DNA from: Polaribacter butkevichii
GTDB lineage: Bacteria; Bacteroidota; Bacteroidia; Flavobacteriales; Flavobacteriaceae
Reading direction: 5' to 3'
DNA length: 64,000 nucleotides
Assembly: GCF_038024105.1 (NCBI RefSeq)
Contig: NZ_CP150661.1
Location: 434,001-498,000 of the forward strand
Part shown: positions 52,334-61,676 of the stretch, in pieces
Position numbering within the stretch: the first letter of the stretch is position 1
Layout: each line of letters starts with the position of its first letter
Position numbers and translations under genes: made by a program
Notes under the pieces: generated by a model
What the model was told of the DNA's origin: nothing
The model's input: only the letters and a program-made list of their open reading frames with translations
Database searches by the model: none

Positions 52334-54175
52334 TTACATACTCTCTACAAATTTTAAAAATACTTTTTTATGAAGTTCTAAATTCATGGTAGGAGAAAGT
52401 GATGCACGAACAATATAGTCTTTATCTCCTTCTTTGGTTGTTCCTTGTGTAGATGTTGCAGGTATCGTCCAATAGCAGCCTTTTAACTGTCCGTAACTTA
52501 CACAGAATTTACTTTCATCAGGAATTTCTGTAATCATTAAGTTGATTAACTTTAAATTTAAGGCTCTTTTGTTAGCTTCTTTTTCTTCTTCTGAGTTTCC
52601 TGTTGTAGGAAGGTCTAATGAAAAAACAGATGGTGTAAATCCTTGTGCAGCTAACTCTTCTGACACAAAATTTATTTTTGCTCCTGGTAAAGTTTCATGA
52701 ATATAATTTACAAACTGACGCGTATTAGTATAGGCATCTTTAATTCTTTGATTCATAGAAGGCAGTTGTTTGGCTAATATTTCATACTGAAAATCAGTAG
52801 CTTCATTATCACAAAGGGTTAAATGTTGTTCAATTTTATCGATCAAGGTTACCGTTTTTTTATTTCCTACGCAGTAGCCTGCTGTACATTTTCCTCCACT
52901 AGGAAATTTAGAGCCACTTGCAAAAGAAATGGTTCTAACGGTAGATAGTATTTCACCATCACCTAAAAAATGAACATTAGGACAGAATGTTTGGTCTAAA
53001 ATAAAAACAGGATCTATAGCAATTTCTCCCGTTGTAGTTATACGTTCTTTGCTTAATGCTTCTTTTAATTGAACTAAATTCGGAACTTCAACTCTTGGGT
53101 TTGTTGGTATTTCAGCAATAATATAAGGCACAGCGTCTTGTTTAGCAATATTGTTTAAAACGCTATCTATACTTTGCACCATATCATTATCGCCATCAAC
53201 TAATAAATCTACAATTTCTACATTGTCAATACAAGCTGCAACACGTCTTGCTTGGTCATTTGTACCGCCATAACAATTAGGAGGAACAATAATTTTAATT
53301 GCTTTTCCTTTATGATTCTCTTTAGCATCTTCAATTAATCCCATTAAAATGGCATATTGAATTGAGAGTCCGCTAGTGGCAACTAAAGGTTTTGTGTTAG
53401 AGCCCGTAACTTCTTTTATAGCATTTAAAACACTTGTTTTATTTGTGCTGTTATCCTTTTTATTTTTAAAAGAAGATTTAGTTACTAAGGCATTTAGAGC
53501 TGTAAGAGAATTAGAAGGAGTCATGGCAATAGTTTCTCTTCTTCTTACATGCTGTATGTCGGAAATATAATGTTCATTTTGTTCGCCATTTACCATTAAA
53601 ACACTACCAAGAGAATCATAAAGATTGATAACAAAATCAATGTTTTTATTTTTCTTAAATGTGCCAATTTGGTCTTCTTGTGATATAAAAATAGTACTTC
53701 CGTTAAAAGTAGAAATATCAGATAAACTTGTTGCTTTTTGTAGTTCAAAATTATAATTATAAATTTCTTTAACTATCTTATTGTTAAATGATTGTGGTGG
53801 TTTATCTAAATAAATAATTCTAGTTTTTTTTTGAGATAATAAATTCTTTCTTAACACAGCTAAAACAGGAATCGTTTGTGAAGAAAAGCTAATTACGTTC
53901 TCTGGTTTAATAGCATTTAATTTTGCAATTGCCCACTCTAAAACACAAGACAATGGATGCCCTAAACGTATATAATCATAAGCTGTAGGCAATGCATTTA
54001 ACATGGCGGATGTAGCATTATTGTTGTTATATAAAGTATCAAACTTATCTAAAAACGCTGTTTTAGCCAAGTTTTCATTATAAATATCTAGTCGATGTGT
54101 AGTTAAATTTAACCAATCTGTTGGTAAGTTTTCTAATACAACTTTTATATAATTTAGTGTTTTATTGTCTTCCAT
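52334..54175 (-). CDS. Long-form PLP-dependent enzyme, Cys/Met metabolism type
   Basis: 613 aa from ATG 54175 (MEDNKTLNYI); the upstream ATG at 54184 is also in frame but adds only three residues. The last 350 residues carry the Cys/Met PLP signature: PNCYGGTND (about 300), DQTFCPN (about 387), and the PLP-lysine in SGSKFPSGGKCTAGY (about 420-434). The first 200 residues are an added domain with no motif that I recognise; standard gamma-synthases are about 390 aa. Convergent with ychF. Confidence 0.78.
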   Translation of the reverse strand: MEDNKTLNYIKVVLENLPTDWLNLTTHRLDIYNENLAKTAFLDKFDTLYNNNNATSAMLNALPTAYDYIRLGHPLSCVLEWAIAKLNAIKPENVISFSSQTIPVLAVLRKNLLSQKKTRIIYLDKPPQSFNNKIVKEIYNYNFELQKATSLSDISTFNGSTIFISQEDQIGTFKKNKNIDFVINLYDSLGSVLMVNGEQNEHYISDIQHVRRRETIAMTPSNSLTALNALVTKSSFKNKKDNSTNKTSVLNAIKEVTGSNTKPLVATSGLSIQYAILMGLIEDAKENHKGKAIKIIVPPNCYGGTNDQARRVAACIDNVEIVDLLVDGDNDMVQSIDSVLNNIAKQDAVPYIIAEIPTNPRVEVPNLVQLKEALSKERITTTGEIAIDPVFILDQTFCPNVHFLGDGEILSTVRTISFASGSKFPSGGKCTAGYCVGNKKTVTLIDKIEQHLTLCDNEATDFQYEILAKQLPSMNQRIKDAYTNTRQFVNYIHETLPGAKINFVSEELAAQGFTPSVFSLDLPTTGNSEEEKEANKRALNLKLINLMITEIPDESKFCVSYGQLKGCYWTIPATSTQGTTKEGDKDYIVRASLSPTMNLELHKKVFLKFVESM

Positions 54176-54184
54176 AATTAGCAC

Positions 54185-54608
54185 TTTTGTAGATTAATTA
54201 GGTTTTATTTTAGAAGTGTTTTAATGCACATTGGCTTGCTTCTATCTAATTTTTAGATGTAAATAATAAGTTAGCGAAGTTAGTTTTTTTGAATTGATAA
54301 ATCAACGCGCATTACCTTACATTTTAAATTTTAACAATATGTATTTAGATTCTTTTAAGGTACTTAAATCGTTAAATATCCTTTGTAAAAGGAGCCTTTT
54401 ATTTTCTATTTATTGATGATTTTTAGTTGCTATACCTCTTTGTTTGTACCTGTAAAATGTTCTTTAATTATCGATTTTTGAACGTACAATTGCGGTTTAA
54501 GTAAATTTATGATGCAATTAATACATATAAATCATCAGTATTCTATGATGAATCAGTTACCTTTAAAAGGTACCAATTTTGGTGTTATAATTTTAAATAA
54601 AATTATTT
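54185..54608. other. Gap of 424 bp between the PLP enzyme and the transglutaminase-like gene
   Basis: The left end holds the PLP-gene promoter. A 39-codon frame starts near 54509 (plus) and overlaps the start of the next gene out of frame; I do not call it. No other feature seen. Confidence 0.4.
54274..54305 (-). promoter_or_regulatory. Promoter of the PLP enzyme gene
   Basis: TTG (54303-54305), 20-nt spacer and TAACTTCG (54275-54282) on the minus strand. The sequence 54274-54295 recurs exactly upstream of corA. Confidence 0.55.
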
Positions 54609-55397
54609 ATGTGGTTACGTGTAAGTTGTAATTTGGCTTTTGATATTGAAACACCAACTCCTTTTATTTTGATGCTGCGTCCCAGAAGTGGTGCAGAACA
54701 GTGGATTGAGCGCGATGAGTTTAAAATATATCCCAATGTACCTATTGTAGAGTTTACAGATGATTATGGAAATCTTTGCCAACGTTTGGTAGCACCAATT
54801 GGTAAGTTTACCATTTTTACAAGTTCAGATGTAAAAACGTCTGAATTTGTTGATGTGAATTTTGAAGCTCCTTTTGTAGAAATTCAGAATTTACCTAATG
54901 AAGTACTTTGTTATTTATTACCTAGCAGGTATTGTGAGTCTGACCGATTTAACGACTTAGCAAATACAATTACCGCAGATAAACCTGTAGGATATGAACA
55001 AGTGTTTGCTATAGAAGAATGGTTACGTACAAATATTAGTTACATTCCTGGTAGTAGCGATTTTCCTATTTCTGCTACCGAAGTAAACTACAAACGTTCT
55101 GGTGTTTGTAGAGATTTGTCTCATTTAGGTATTGCATTGTGCAGAAGTTTAAGCATTCCTGCTCGCATGGTGGTTGGTTATTTGCACAAATTACATCCCA
55201 TGGATATGCACGCATGGTTTGAGGCTTATGTTGGTGGGCGTTGGTATACTTTTGATGCTACACAAACAGAAGCAAAAGGAGGTTACGTAGCGGTAGGCTA
55301 TGGTTTAGATGCAGCAGATGTTGCTATATTTAATCAATTTGGACCTGTGGCTCATTCTTTAGAGCAACGTGTAACTGTAGAGCAAATTAAAATTTAA
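54609..55397 (+). CDS. Transglutaminase-like protein
   Basis: 262 aa. Conserved triad: Cys in [29 protein letters not shown] (about 175), His in [11 protein letters not shown] (about 198) and Asp in WYTFDATQ (about 213). The N-terminal half has a beta-domain typical of this family. Acts on amide side chains or as a protease-like enzyme; substrate unknown. Convergent with corA. Confidence 0.88.
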   Translation: MWLRVSCNLAFDIETPTPFILMLRPRSGAEQWIERDEFKIYPNVPIVEFTDDYGNLCQRLVAPIGKFTIFTSSDVKTSEFVDVNFEAPFVEIQNLPNEVLCYLLPSRYCESDRFNDLANTITADKPVGYEQVFAIEEWLRTNISYIPGSSDFPISATEVNYKRSGVCRDLSHLGIALCRSLSIPARMVVGYLHKLHPMDMHAWFEAYVGGRWYTFDATQTEAKGGYVAVGYGLDAADVAIFNQFGPVAHSLEQRVTVEQIKI

Positions 55398-55409
55398 GTT
55401 GTAGGTTTT

Positions 55410-56372
55410 TTATAACCATCTTTTGCGCTTAAAAAACAAAAGTGTTACAGCTGATGAAGTAATCATCAAACAAATTGCTAATGGATATCCCCAAGATTGT
55501 TGTAATTCTGGCATAAATTTAAAATTCATACCATACATACTGGCAATTAAAGTTGGAGGCATAAAAATAACCGTTACTACCGTAAAAATTTTAATAATTC
55601 TGTTTTGCTCCATATCTACCAAACCTAAAAAGGTATTTTGAAGAAATTCTAGTCTTTCAAAATTAAAACTAGTATGGTCTAGTAAAGAACCAATGTCTTT
55701 AATCATCACCCAAAGAGTGTCGTAATTTTCTCTAGGAAAAAACTTACTTTTTAAAATAGCCGATAGAATTCGTTGTTTTTCTACAATGTTTTCTCGAATA
55801 GAGATGGTAGATTCTTGAAAAGCAGTAATTTTTAATAACAACTGTCTTTCTAGATCATTTTTTTTAACCAACCCTTTACTAATAGTCGTAATTTGTTCAG
55901 TAATATTTTCTATTAAATCGGCATCAAAATCGATACGTATTTCAAGAATATTTAAAAAAACATCAATTCCGTTTTTTGCTTTTACAGAACGAATTTTATG
56001 ATATGTATCTGTAAAAGTTCTGTAATCATGTTGTCTTTGTGTAATTAAAAAGTTGTTTTTAAGAATAAAAGATATCGGTTCATTAATGTAATTTCCGTTT
56101 TCTTCTCTTAAAAAATTAAGGTTGATACCAATTTCACTTTCAGATTCTACAAACTTAGAACTAGATTCAATTTCCTCTCTTTCTTGAGGTGTAAATAACT
56201 CTACACCAAAAGTTTCTTCTACTTTTTTCTTTTCATCAAAAGTGGGGTTTTTAAGATCAATCCAAAGAATATTAGAAGGAGAAAAATTAGCTCCTGTTTC
56301 CACTATAATTTGTCCGTTTTCTATGCTTGCGTATGTAATCATTTGTTTTTTGATGTCTTTTTTAGCTACCAC
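55410..56372 (-). CDS. corA: Magnesium/cobalt transporter CorA
   Basis: 320 aa. Long N-terminal cytoplasmic helical region, then two transmembrane helices at the C-terminus with the GMNF signature (YGMNFKFMPELQQSWGYPLAICLMI). Forms pentamers moving Mg2+. The opening residues MVAKKDIKKQMITYAS include a weak second start candidate; the first ATG is kept. Confidence 0.92.
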   Translation of the reverse strand: MVAKKDIKKQMITYASIENGQIIVETGANFSPSNILWIDLKNPTFDEKKKVEETFGVELFTPQEREEIESSSKFVESESEIGINLNFLREENGNYINEPISFILKNNFLITQRQHDYRTFTDTYHKIRSVKAKNGIDVFLNILEIRIDFDADLIENITEQITTISKGLVKKNDLERQLLLKITAFQESTISIRENIVEKQRILSAILKSKFFPRENYDTLWVMIKDIGSLLDHTSFNFERLEFLQNTFLGLVDMEQNRIIKIFTVVTVIFMPPTLIASMYGMNFKFMPELQQSWGYPLAICLMITSSAVTLLFFKRKRWL

Positions 56373-56428
56373 CTGATGTGTAAACTGTATAAACGTTCTT
56401 TTACTACTAAAAAAAGTACTGTAAAGCG

Positions 56429-56450
56429 GCGAAGTTAGTTTTTTTGAATT
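56429..56450 (-). promoter_or_regulatory. Promoter element of corA
   Basis: TAACTTCG on the minus strand at 56430-56437, in the same 22-bp context as the promoter at 54274-54295. Confidence 0.5.
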
Positions 56451-56583
56451 AAAAACACATTAACTATCAGTTACCTTTTTTAAATGAAGAAAAACTCGGT
56501 ATTTATAAGTTTTGTTAATGCGAATAAAAGAATAGTTTTGTTTAAATAAAGACTTTTAAAGTATCCTTTATTTTCTGCGTAAA

Positions 56584-57294
56584 CTATGCTAATATTCCCA
56601 TAAAAATAAACACATAATACAAGCCTGTTAAAATAAAAACAACACCGGCAACTTTACGCATTACATTTTCTATTTTAGTAATTTTATTATAGAATACGCC
56701 AATTTTTCCTGCTGTAAAGGCTAATAAATAGGTGAAAAGTATTACTGGTAATCCGGTTCCTATTGCAAAAATTATAGGTAAATATAATCCGTCTGCAGAG
56801 GCAATAGTTATAGGAATGAGCATGCCAAAAAATAAGGCACCACTGTAAGGGCAAAAAGCTAAGGCAAATACTACACCTATTAAAAAAGAACCTAACAAGC
56901 CTTTATCTTTAAATTTATCGGATAGTTTATTCTGAAAATTAGATTTTCCTAAAAAATGGAGCTTTAAAACATTTAACATAATTAAACCGATGATAATTAA
57001 TAAAGGCCCCAAGTATTTTTCTCCATTCTGATTAAAAAAACGAGAAATATGAAACTTGCTTGCACCAAAATATAATATCATACCAATAGTAGTATAACTA
57101 AAACCACGCCCCAAAGAGTATAGCAATCCGCTTAAAAAAACGTTTCGTTTACTCGAAATATTTTTAGATATAAAGGCAGTTGCCGTTATGTTGGTAGCTA
57201 ATGGGCAAGGGCTAATAGCGGTCATGAGGCCAAGTATAAGTGCCGTTAAAAGAGGAAAATTATAACTCTCTAAAAGAGATTGCAAAAAATCCAT
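56584..57294 (-). CDS. ArsG-like / CcdA-type membrane permease
   Basis: 236 aa, six or seven hydrophobic helices (DsbD/CcdA fold). The opening ISPCPLATNITA and FALAFCPYSGALFFG hold conserved Cys-Pro pairs. This matches the permease called ArsG in ArsEFG clusters, known as aromatic aminobenzylarsenical efflux permease. Last gene of the operon, its start touches the stop of arsF. Confidence 0.75.
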   Translation of the reverse strand: MDFLQSLLESYNFPLLTALILGLMTAISPCPLATNITATAFISKNISSKRNVFLSGLLYSLGRGFSYTTIGMILYFGASKFHISRFFNQNGEKYLGPLLIIIGLIMLNVLKLHFLGKSNFQNKLSDKFKDKGLLGSFLIGVVFALAFCPYSGALFFGMLIPITIASADGLYLPIIFAIGTGLPVILFTYLLAFTAGKIGVFYNKITKIENVMRKVAGVVFILTGLYYVFIFMGILA

Positions 57295-57732
57295 TTATAG
57301 AGTTTTTAGTTCTTTGTCTATTTTTTCTTTTAATTGTTTAGCAAATACATCTTTATCATTTCCTTTCATAAACGCAAAATTGGTTAGATCTATCTTCTTT
57401 TCTTTTCCGTTTTTTATCACATTTAAAATTAAAGCAGTACCAGAAGCTTCAAATTTTTCGGCCATTGTTTGGTTTTCTTTTTTATCGACATCAATTACCT
57501 GAAAGGTAATTTTACTAGCTTTTATTTCTTTAGAAAAATAGGTGTCTAAGGTATATTTTGTATTAGCTTCAATAGCTTTACAGGTAATGCATCTATGGGT
57601 AGAATGAAAGTCTAAAACCTCTATTTTAGAAATGGACTGTTCTATAGTTTTGTTTTTACTTTTTGTTTGCTCATTGCAGGCTATTAACAAAAATCCGATT
57701 GTTAAAAAAGCTAAAATTTTATTTGTTTTCAT
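57295..57732 (-). CDS. ArsF-like lipoprotein
   Basis: 145 aa. Lipoprotein signal with lipobox LIAC (around 15-19). Motif HRCITCKAIEANTKYTL near residues 47-64 supplies two Cys. Matches the ArsF component of ArsEFG, called a nitrophenyl compound nitroreductase subunit. It stands between the CDF transporter and the ArsG-like permease. Confidence 0.75.
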   Translation of the reverse strand: MKTNKILAFLTIGFLLIACNEQTKSKNKTIEQSISKIEVLDFHSTHRCITCKAIEANTKYTLDTYFSKEIKASKITFQVIDVDKKENQTMAEKFEASGTALILNVIKNGKEKKIDLTNFAFMKGNDKDVFAKQLKEKIDKELKTL

Positions 57733-57743
57733 GTGAAATTGAT

Positions 57744-58646
57744 TTACAGTTTATTTTTTTCAGTACATTTTTCTTCTTTTAATTCAAACTCTAAAGTACT
57801 GTGTGTAATATGATGTGCTTTTAATTCTTTTTTGATGTCTAGTTTAATTCTTGGAATTTCATTAAGGTTTTCTACAACAATATGAGAAGTTAATGCATTT
57901 TCATTGGTACTCATACTCCAAATATGGATATGATGCACCTCTGTAACACCATTAACCTCGTTAATATGTGCGCTAATTTCGTTGGTGTTTATTGCTGCAG
58001 GTACTCCGTCCATCATGGCAATAATGCTATCTTTAAAAAGATTCCAAGTACTAGCAAGTATTACAATAGCTACTAAAATGGCCGCAATTCCGTCTACAAA
58101 ATTCCACCCAGTATATTTAATAATCAATCCAGATATTACCACACCCAAAGAAACCAAAGCATCTGCCATTAAATGCCAATAGGCTGCTTTTATATTTAGA
58201 TCTTCTTTTTTTCTATGATGAAATAAAAGAGCCGAAGAAAAATTAATAACAATTCCTATAGCGGCAACAATCATTACAACATTTCCGTTAATGATATTCG
58301 GATGAAGAATGTGTCTAAAACCTTCCCAAGCAATGGCACCAATAGCAAAAGCTAGTAATATAGAATTGATAAAAGAAGCAACAACAGATCCTTTTTTTAA
58401 ACCATAAGTAAATAATGTATTGGGTTTAAAATTAAGTAAACGAAAAGCTAAAAAAGCCAATAATAAACCAGAAATATCGCCAATATTGTGCACTGCATCA
58501 GAAAGTAGGGCAGTAGAACCAATTTGCCAACCATAAAAGAGTTCTATTATAACATAGACTACGTTTAAGGAGATCCCTATTATAAAAGAACGGTTAATAT
58601 CGTTTGACTTTAATGATGGAGGTGCGTGATTATGAGAATGAGACAT
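57744..58646 (-). CDS. Cation diffusion facilitator (CzcD/ZitB-like)
   Basis: 300 aa. N-terminal HSHNHAP (His-rich), six hydrophobic helices with the metal-binding HN..D pairs (DAVHNIGDISG at about 50-60; HLMADALVSLGVV at about 155-167) and a C-terminal cytoplasmic domain. Efflux of Zn2+, Co2+ or Cd2+ by proton exchange. Sits in the middle of the ArsR-controlled operon, which suggests that the operon handles more than arsenic. Confidence 0.88.
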   Translation of the reverse strand: MSHSHNHAPPSLKSNDINRSFIIGISLNVVYVIIELFYGWQIGSTALLSDAVHNIGDISGLLLAFLAFRLLNFKPNTLFTYGLKKGSVVASFINSILLAFAIGAIAWEGFRHILHPNIINGNVVMIVAAIGIVINFSSALLFHHRKKEDLNIKAAYWHLMADALVSLGVVISGLIIKYTGWNFVDGIAAILVAIVILASTWNLFKDSIIAMMDGVPAAINTNEISAHINEVNGVTEVHHIHIWSMSTNENALTSHIVVENLNEIPRIKLDIKKELKAHHITHSTLEFELKEEKCTEKNKL

Positions 58647-58663
58647 TGTTTTTTTTATAAAAT

Positions 58664-59641
58664 TTATAAAATCATATTAAATAAGTATCCAGAAATAATG
58701 ATGCAGAGTGTTACCACTCCAAAAAAGATGGCAATTAATTTTAAGGTCATTACTTTCTTTAAAAGCATTGCTTCTGGTAAGGATAGACCAACAACTCCCA
58801 TCATAAAAGCAATTGCGGTTCCTAAAGGAATACCTTTTGCAACTAAAACCTGCGCTACTGGTAGTATTCCGGATGCATTAGAATACATTGGTACTGCTAA
58901 AATAGTAGCAATTGGCACCGCAAAAAGATTGTCTTTGGCTATATATTGTTCAAAAAAGCCTTCAGGGATATAGCCATGCATGAAACCTCCAATAGCAATA
59001 CCCACTATAACATACGGAATAACACCTTTTAAAATAGTAAGTACTTCTGCCCAAATTATAGGTAAACGTTGTTGTAGGGTTTGTTTTTCTGCTATAAAAA
59101 GGTCTTGTTCTTTTTGTGCGTTGGCTAACACTTCTTTTACCCAAGGAGTTAAATAGGTTTCTAGTTTTAATTTTTGAAGAATAAACCCAGAAATAGTTCC
59201 TAATAAAATACCGCTAACTACGTAGATAATAGTAGTTTTAACCCCAAATAAACCTATAAAAAGTCCAATAGCAACTTCATTAACCAAAGGTGATGTAATT
59301 AAAAAAGCAAAAGTAACACCTAACGGAATTCCACCTCTTACAAAACCGATAAATAAAGGTACTGATGAGCAAGAGCAAAAAGGGGTTACCACTCCAAAAA
59401 GACTTGCCATTAAGTACTCTAAACCATATAATTTATTTCTTGATAAATAATTTTTAACCTTGTCTATCGGGAAATAGCTATTTACAATTCCCATTAAAAA
59501 AATGATTACAAAAAGTAATATCAGAATTTTTGTGGTGTCGTAAATAAAGAAATTTAAGGCTTCTGCTAAATGTTGTTCTTTGTTTAAGTTTAAAACATCA
59601 TACACAAACCAATCTGCAATAATTTGTATCCAATCAAACAT
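58664..59641 (-). CDS. YraQ/ArsP-type permease
   Basis: 325 aa, eight or more hydrophobic helices. The family signature TPFCSCSSVPLFIGFVRGG is present at about 85-103, with a second SPLVNEVA. ArsP exports trivalent organoarsenicals; other members move unknown substrates. It overlaps the osmC gene by 8 bp and lies 17 bp from the CDF gene. Confidence 0.87.
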   Translation of the reverse strand: MFDWIQIIADWFVYDVLNLNKEQHLAEALNFFIYDTTKILILLFVIIFLMGIVNSYFPIDKVKNYLSRNKLYGLEYLMASLFGVVTPFCSCSSVPLFIGFVRGGIPLGVTFAFLITSPLVNEVAIGLFIGLFGVKTTIIYVVSGILLGTISGFILQKLKLETYLTPWVKEVLANAQKEQDLFIAEKQTLQQRLPIIWAEVLTILKGVIPYVIVGIAIGGFMHGYIPEGFFEQYIAKDNLFAVPIATILAVPMYSNASGILPVAQVLVAKGIPLGTAIAFMMGVVGLSLPEAMLLKKVMTLKLIAIFFGVVTLCIIISGYLFNMIL

Positions 59642-60041
59642 TTTCTATTGTTTTAATTGTACCCGTAATGTTACAAGATAATTTTACGGTATTATAAATT
59701 GTTCCGTGTTTTTCAATATTCTTTTTTAACAAGTCTATATTTAACTTTTTATCGTTGCTATAAATAGTTAATTGATAAAGAAGATTATCCATCCTTGGCG
59801 GATTTTCTAATCGAGTAGCAAAAACATCAAGCGTAGCTTTAGAATACGTAAATTTCATCATTGTAGAAAAACGTTCTACATTTTTAAGCATGCATGCCGC
59901 AAAAGAGCTTAAAAAAAGTTCGGCCGGATTTGGCAATATTTTAGAGGTTTTTACAGTAGTGCCAAATTTTATGTTAGATTCTTTTATATGAATAACAGCA
60001 TCTTCATTGAATATAGAAGAGGCCTTAATTTGATAATTCAT
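59634..60041 (-). CDS. OsmC-family peroxiredoxin-like protein
   Basis: 135 aa. Two Cys: FAACMLKN (about 49-56) and LSCNITG (about 123). Typical OsmC fold and size. Reduces organic hydroperoxides with a thiol partner; the thioredoxin-like gene just upstream could be that partner. Overlaps the permease start by 8 bp. Confidence 0.87.
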   Translation of the reverse strand: MNYQIKASSIFNEDAVIHIKESNIKFGTTVKTSKILPNPAELFLSSFAACMLKNVERFSTMMKFTYSKATLDVFATRLENPPRMDNLLYQLTIYSNDKKLNIDLLKKNIEKHGTIYNTVKLSCNITGTIKTIENV

Positions 60042-60055
60042 AATCTAAAATTTAT

Positions 60056-60292
60056 TTATTTTAGTAGTGCTAGTACTTCCTCTTTAGAGGGAATTCTGCC
60101 TTTAATGGTAATTACATCGTTTATGACCAATGCTGGTGTAGTCATTACGTTAAACTTCATAATTTCCATGATGTCTTCTACTTTTTCTATAGTAGCATCG
60201 ATGTTGTTTTCTGAAACTACGTTTTTAACAACTGCTGTCATCGATTGACATTTTGGACAACCGGTACCTAAAACTTTAATTACTTTACTCAT
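60056..60292 (-). CDS. ArsE-like small thioredoxin-fold protein
   Basis: 78 aa. Redox motif GCPKCQ at about residues 12-17 with a Pro in the cis-Pro loop (MTTPALVIND). Same size and motif as ArsE or the redox-active disulfide proteins. Lies between arsR and osmC. Confidence 0.82.
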   Translation of the reverse strand: MSKVIKVLGTGCPKCQSMTAVVKNVVSENNIDATIEKVEDIMEIMKFNVMTTPALVINDVITIKGRIPSKEEVLALLK

Positions 60293-60309
60293 AATTTTAA
60301 TATTTGTTT

Positions 60310-60325
60310 ATCGCAAATAAGCGAT
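60310..60325. promoter_or_regulatory. Second operator-like palindrome
   Basis: ATCGC-AAATAA-GCGAT, between arsR and the thioredoxin gene. It resembles the arsR operator at 60655-60672. Confidence 0.45.
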
Positions 60326-60342
60326 GTAGTTACATAAAAATA

Positions 60343-60648
60343 TCATTCAAAAAATTGTTGAAATAATGATTTAGCGATGTTCCAATTTTTTTGATTGATG
60401 CAATACTTTATTTTTGGAGGTTTTAATTCTCCTTGTATAAGTCCCGCATTTTTTAATTCTTTTAAATGCTGAGAAATGGTAGATTGTGCCAACGGAAAAA
60501 TTTCTACCAAATCTCCCGTAAAACAACACGATTGGTTTTCTAAATGTTTTAAAATGGCAATACGTGTAGGATGCGCCAAAGCTTTGGCAAATTTAGCTAG
60601 AGCTTCAGTGTTTTCTTTGGTTGCTAAGGGAGTTAAATTTTTTTCCAT
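60343..60648 (-). CDS. ArsR/SmtB-family repressor
   Basis: 101 aa. Winged helix: LAHPTRIAILKHLENQ, then SCCFTGDL near residues 40-47 (two adjacent Cys), PLAQSTISQHLKELKNAGL (recognition helix, about 54-72). The metal-sensing Cys pair is at the start of the second helix, near the site used by ArsR sensors. It is the first gene of the operon and would repress it until metal(loid) binds. Confidence 0.88.
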   Translation of the reverse strand: MEKNLTPLATKENTEALAKFAKALAHPTRIAILKHLENQSCCFTGDLVEIFPLAQSTISQHLKELKNAGLIQGELKPPKIKYCINQKNWNIAKSLFQQFFE

Positions 60649-60654
60649 AATTCT

Positions 60655-60672
60655 TATCGTAAATTTACGATA
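60655..60672. promoter_or_regulatory. arsR operator, perfect palindrome
   Basis: TATCGTAAATTTACGATA is its own reverse complement and lies 7 bp upstream of the arsR ATG. Typical position and form of an ArsR operator. Confidence 0.65.
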
Positions 60673-60689
60673 GGATTAGGTGGTAAAAT

Positions 60690-60703
60690 GTGATATTTAT
60701 CAC
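60690..60703. promoter_or_regulatory. Crp/Fnr-like palindrome upstream of arsR
   Basis: GTGATATTTATCAC, matching TGTGA-N6-TCAC. It may bind a second regulator; no such regulator is seen in this window. Confidence 0.35.
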
Positions 60704-60740
60704 CTTTTTTAGATTTATGTGAGAATAGTATTAAAGCAAA

Positions 60741-60766
60741 AATCCCACTGATTTCTCAGTGGGATT
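60741..60766 (-). terminator. Terminator of the DUF6503 gene
   Basis: AATCCCACTGA pairs with TCAGTGGGATT. On the minus strand a TTTTTG tract follows. Confidence 0.85.
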
Positions 60767-60788
60767 ATATGTGTAAAAAATAGAATGC

Positions 60789-61583
60789 TTATTTTTTAAT
60801 ATAGTTTTCTGGGATGGCAAAGCTTTTTCTAAAACCTTCCACAAAGTGGATATTAGTAATTTTTGCACTTCCTATTTTATCAGATAAGCCTGTTTCGATG
60901 TTCCAACCGTAGTAACCCCAGTTTGTAGCAAATGGAATGCCATCAATAGTTTTGTAATCTTCATATTTAATTGCATGAGGATCTGCTTCTGCAGCTTCTT
61001 TTGTTTTACCAGAGGTAACAATGTAGGCTGCATGCTCTAAAAGGTGTGATTTTTTATCAGCATAAACAATATACCAATCATCTGGAGCATCACCAATATT
61101 AGCACCAAAAGTTAACTTTGCAACATCAAAAGTATTTGTTGTTTCATTTGTTTTAAAGTCGTCGTTCCATTTTGTTCCATTGTCATTTAATTTATAAGGA
61201 AACAAGAAGAAATAGCTCCAGGTATATGCATGAAAACGAACTCCTGGATTTTTATCTAAACTAGGAGAAACAAAAATGTTTTCTTTGTTTACAAATATTT
61301 CATCTCCATTTTTATACGTTATTCTGGCAATATCAGAAGTAGTAGAAACGGTAATTGTTGCATTAAAAATTTCATTTCCTCCAAATTCAATTGCAGCATC
61401 AAATTGAACTGCTTCGTTTTTTAAAAAGGCATCTTTATTATGTGTTGTTTCAATTTTTTGAGAAAACGTTTTTTCTACAACTACTTTTGATTTTTCTTCA
61501 ATTTTTTTTGTTGCTTCAGGAGCTTTCTTACAACTTACAATAAGTAATAAACTTGCAAATAATGTAATAATTGTTTTTTTCAT
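60789..61583 (-). CDS. DUF6503-type lipoprotein
   Basis: 264 aa. Lipobox VSC at about 16-18, then a beta-rich region, ending in YIKK. Pattern FHAYTWSYFFLFPYKLNDNG and WGYYGWN matches the DUF6503 family as I recall it. Function unknown; exported to the envelope. Confidence 0.7.
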   Translation of the reverse strand: MKKTIITLFASLLLIVSCKKAPEATKKIEEKSKVVVEKTFSQKIETTHNKDAFLKNEAVQFDAAIEFGGNEIFNATITVSTTSDIARITYKNGDEIFVNKENIFVSPSLDKNPGVRFHAYTWSYFFLFPYKLNDNGTKWNDDFKTNETTNTFDVAKLTFGANIGDAPDDWYIVYADKKSHLLEHAAYIVTSGKTKEAAEADPHAIKYEDYKTIDGIPFATNWGYYGWNIETGLSDKIGSAKITNIHFVEGFRKSFAIPENYIKK

Positions 61584-61676
61584 GTAATTCGGTTAAATAG
61601 ATATTAATTGATTGTGATTAATTGTAATCGGATAAAAAGTAGCAACCTTACATTTTTTTGTAAGAAATTTAAAATA

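Noticed and set aside
54509..54628. 39-codon frame upstream of the transglutaminase-like gene
   Set aside because: No family match, overlaps the next gene out of frame, no ribosome-binding signal.
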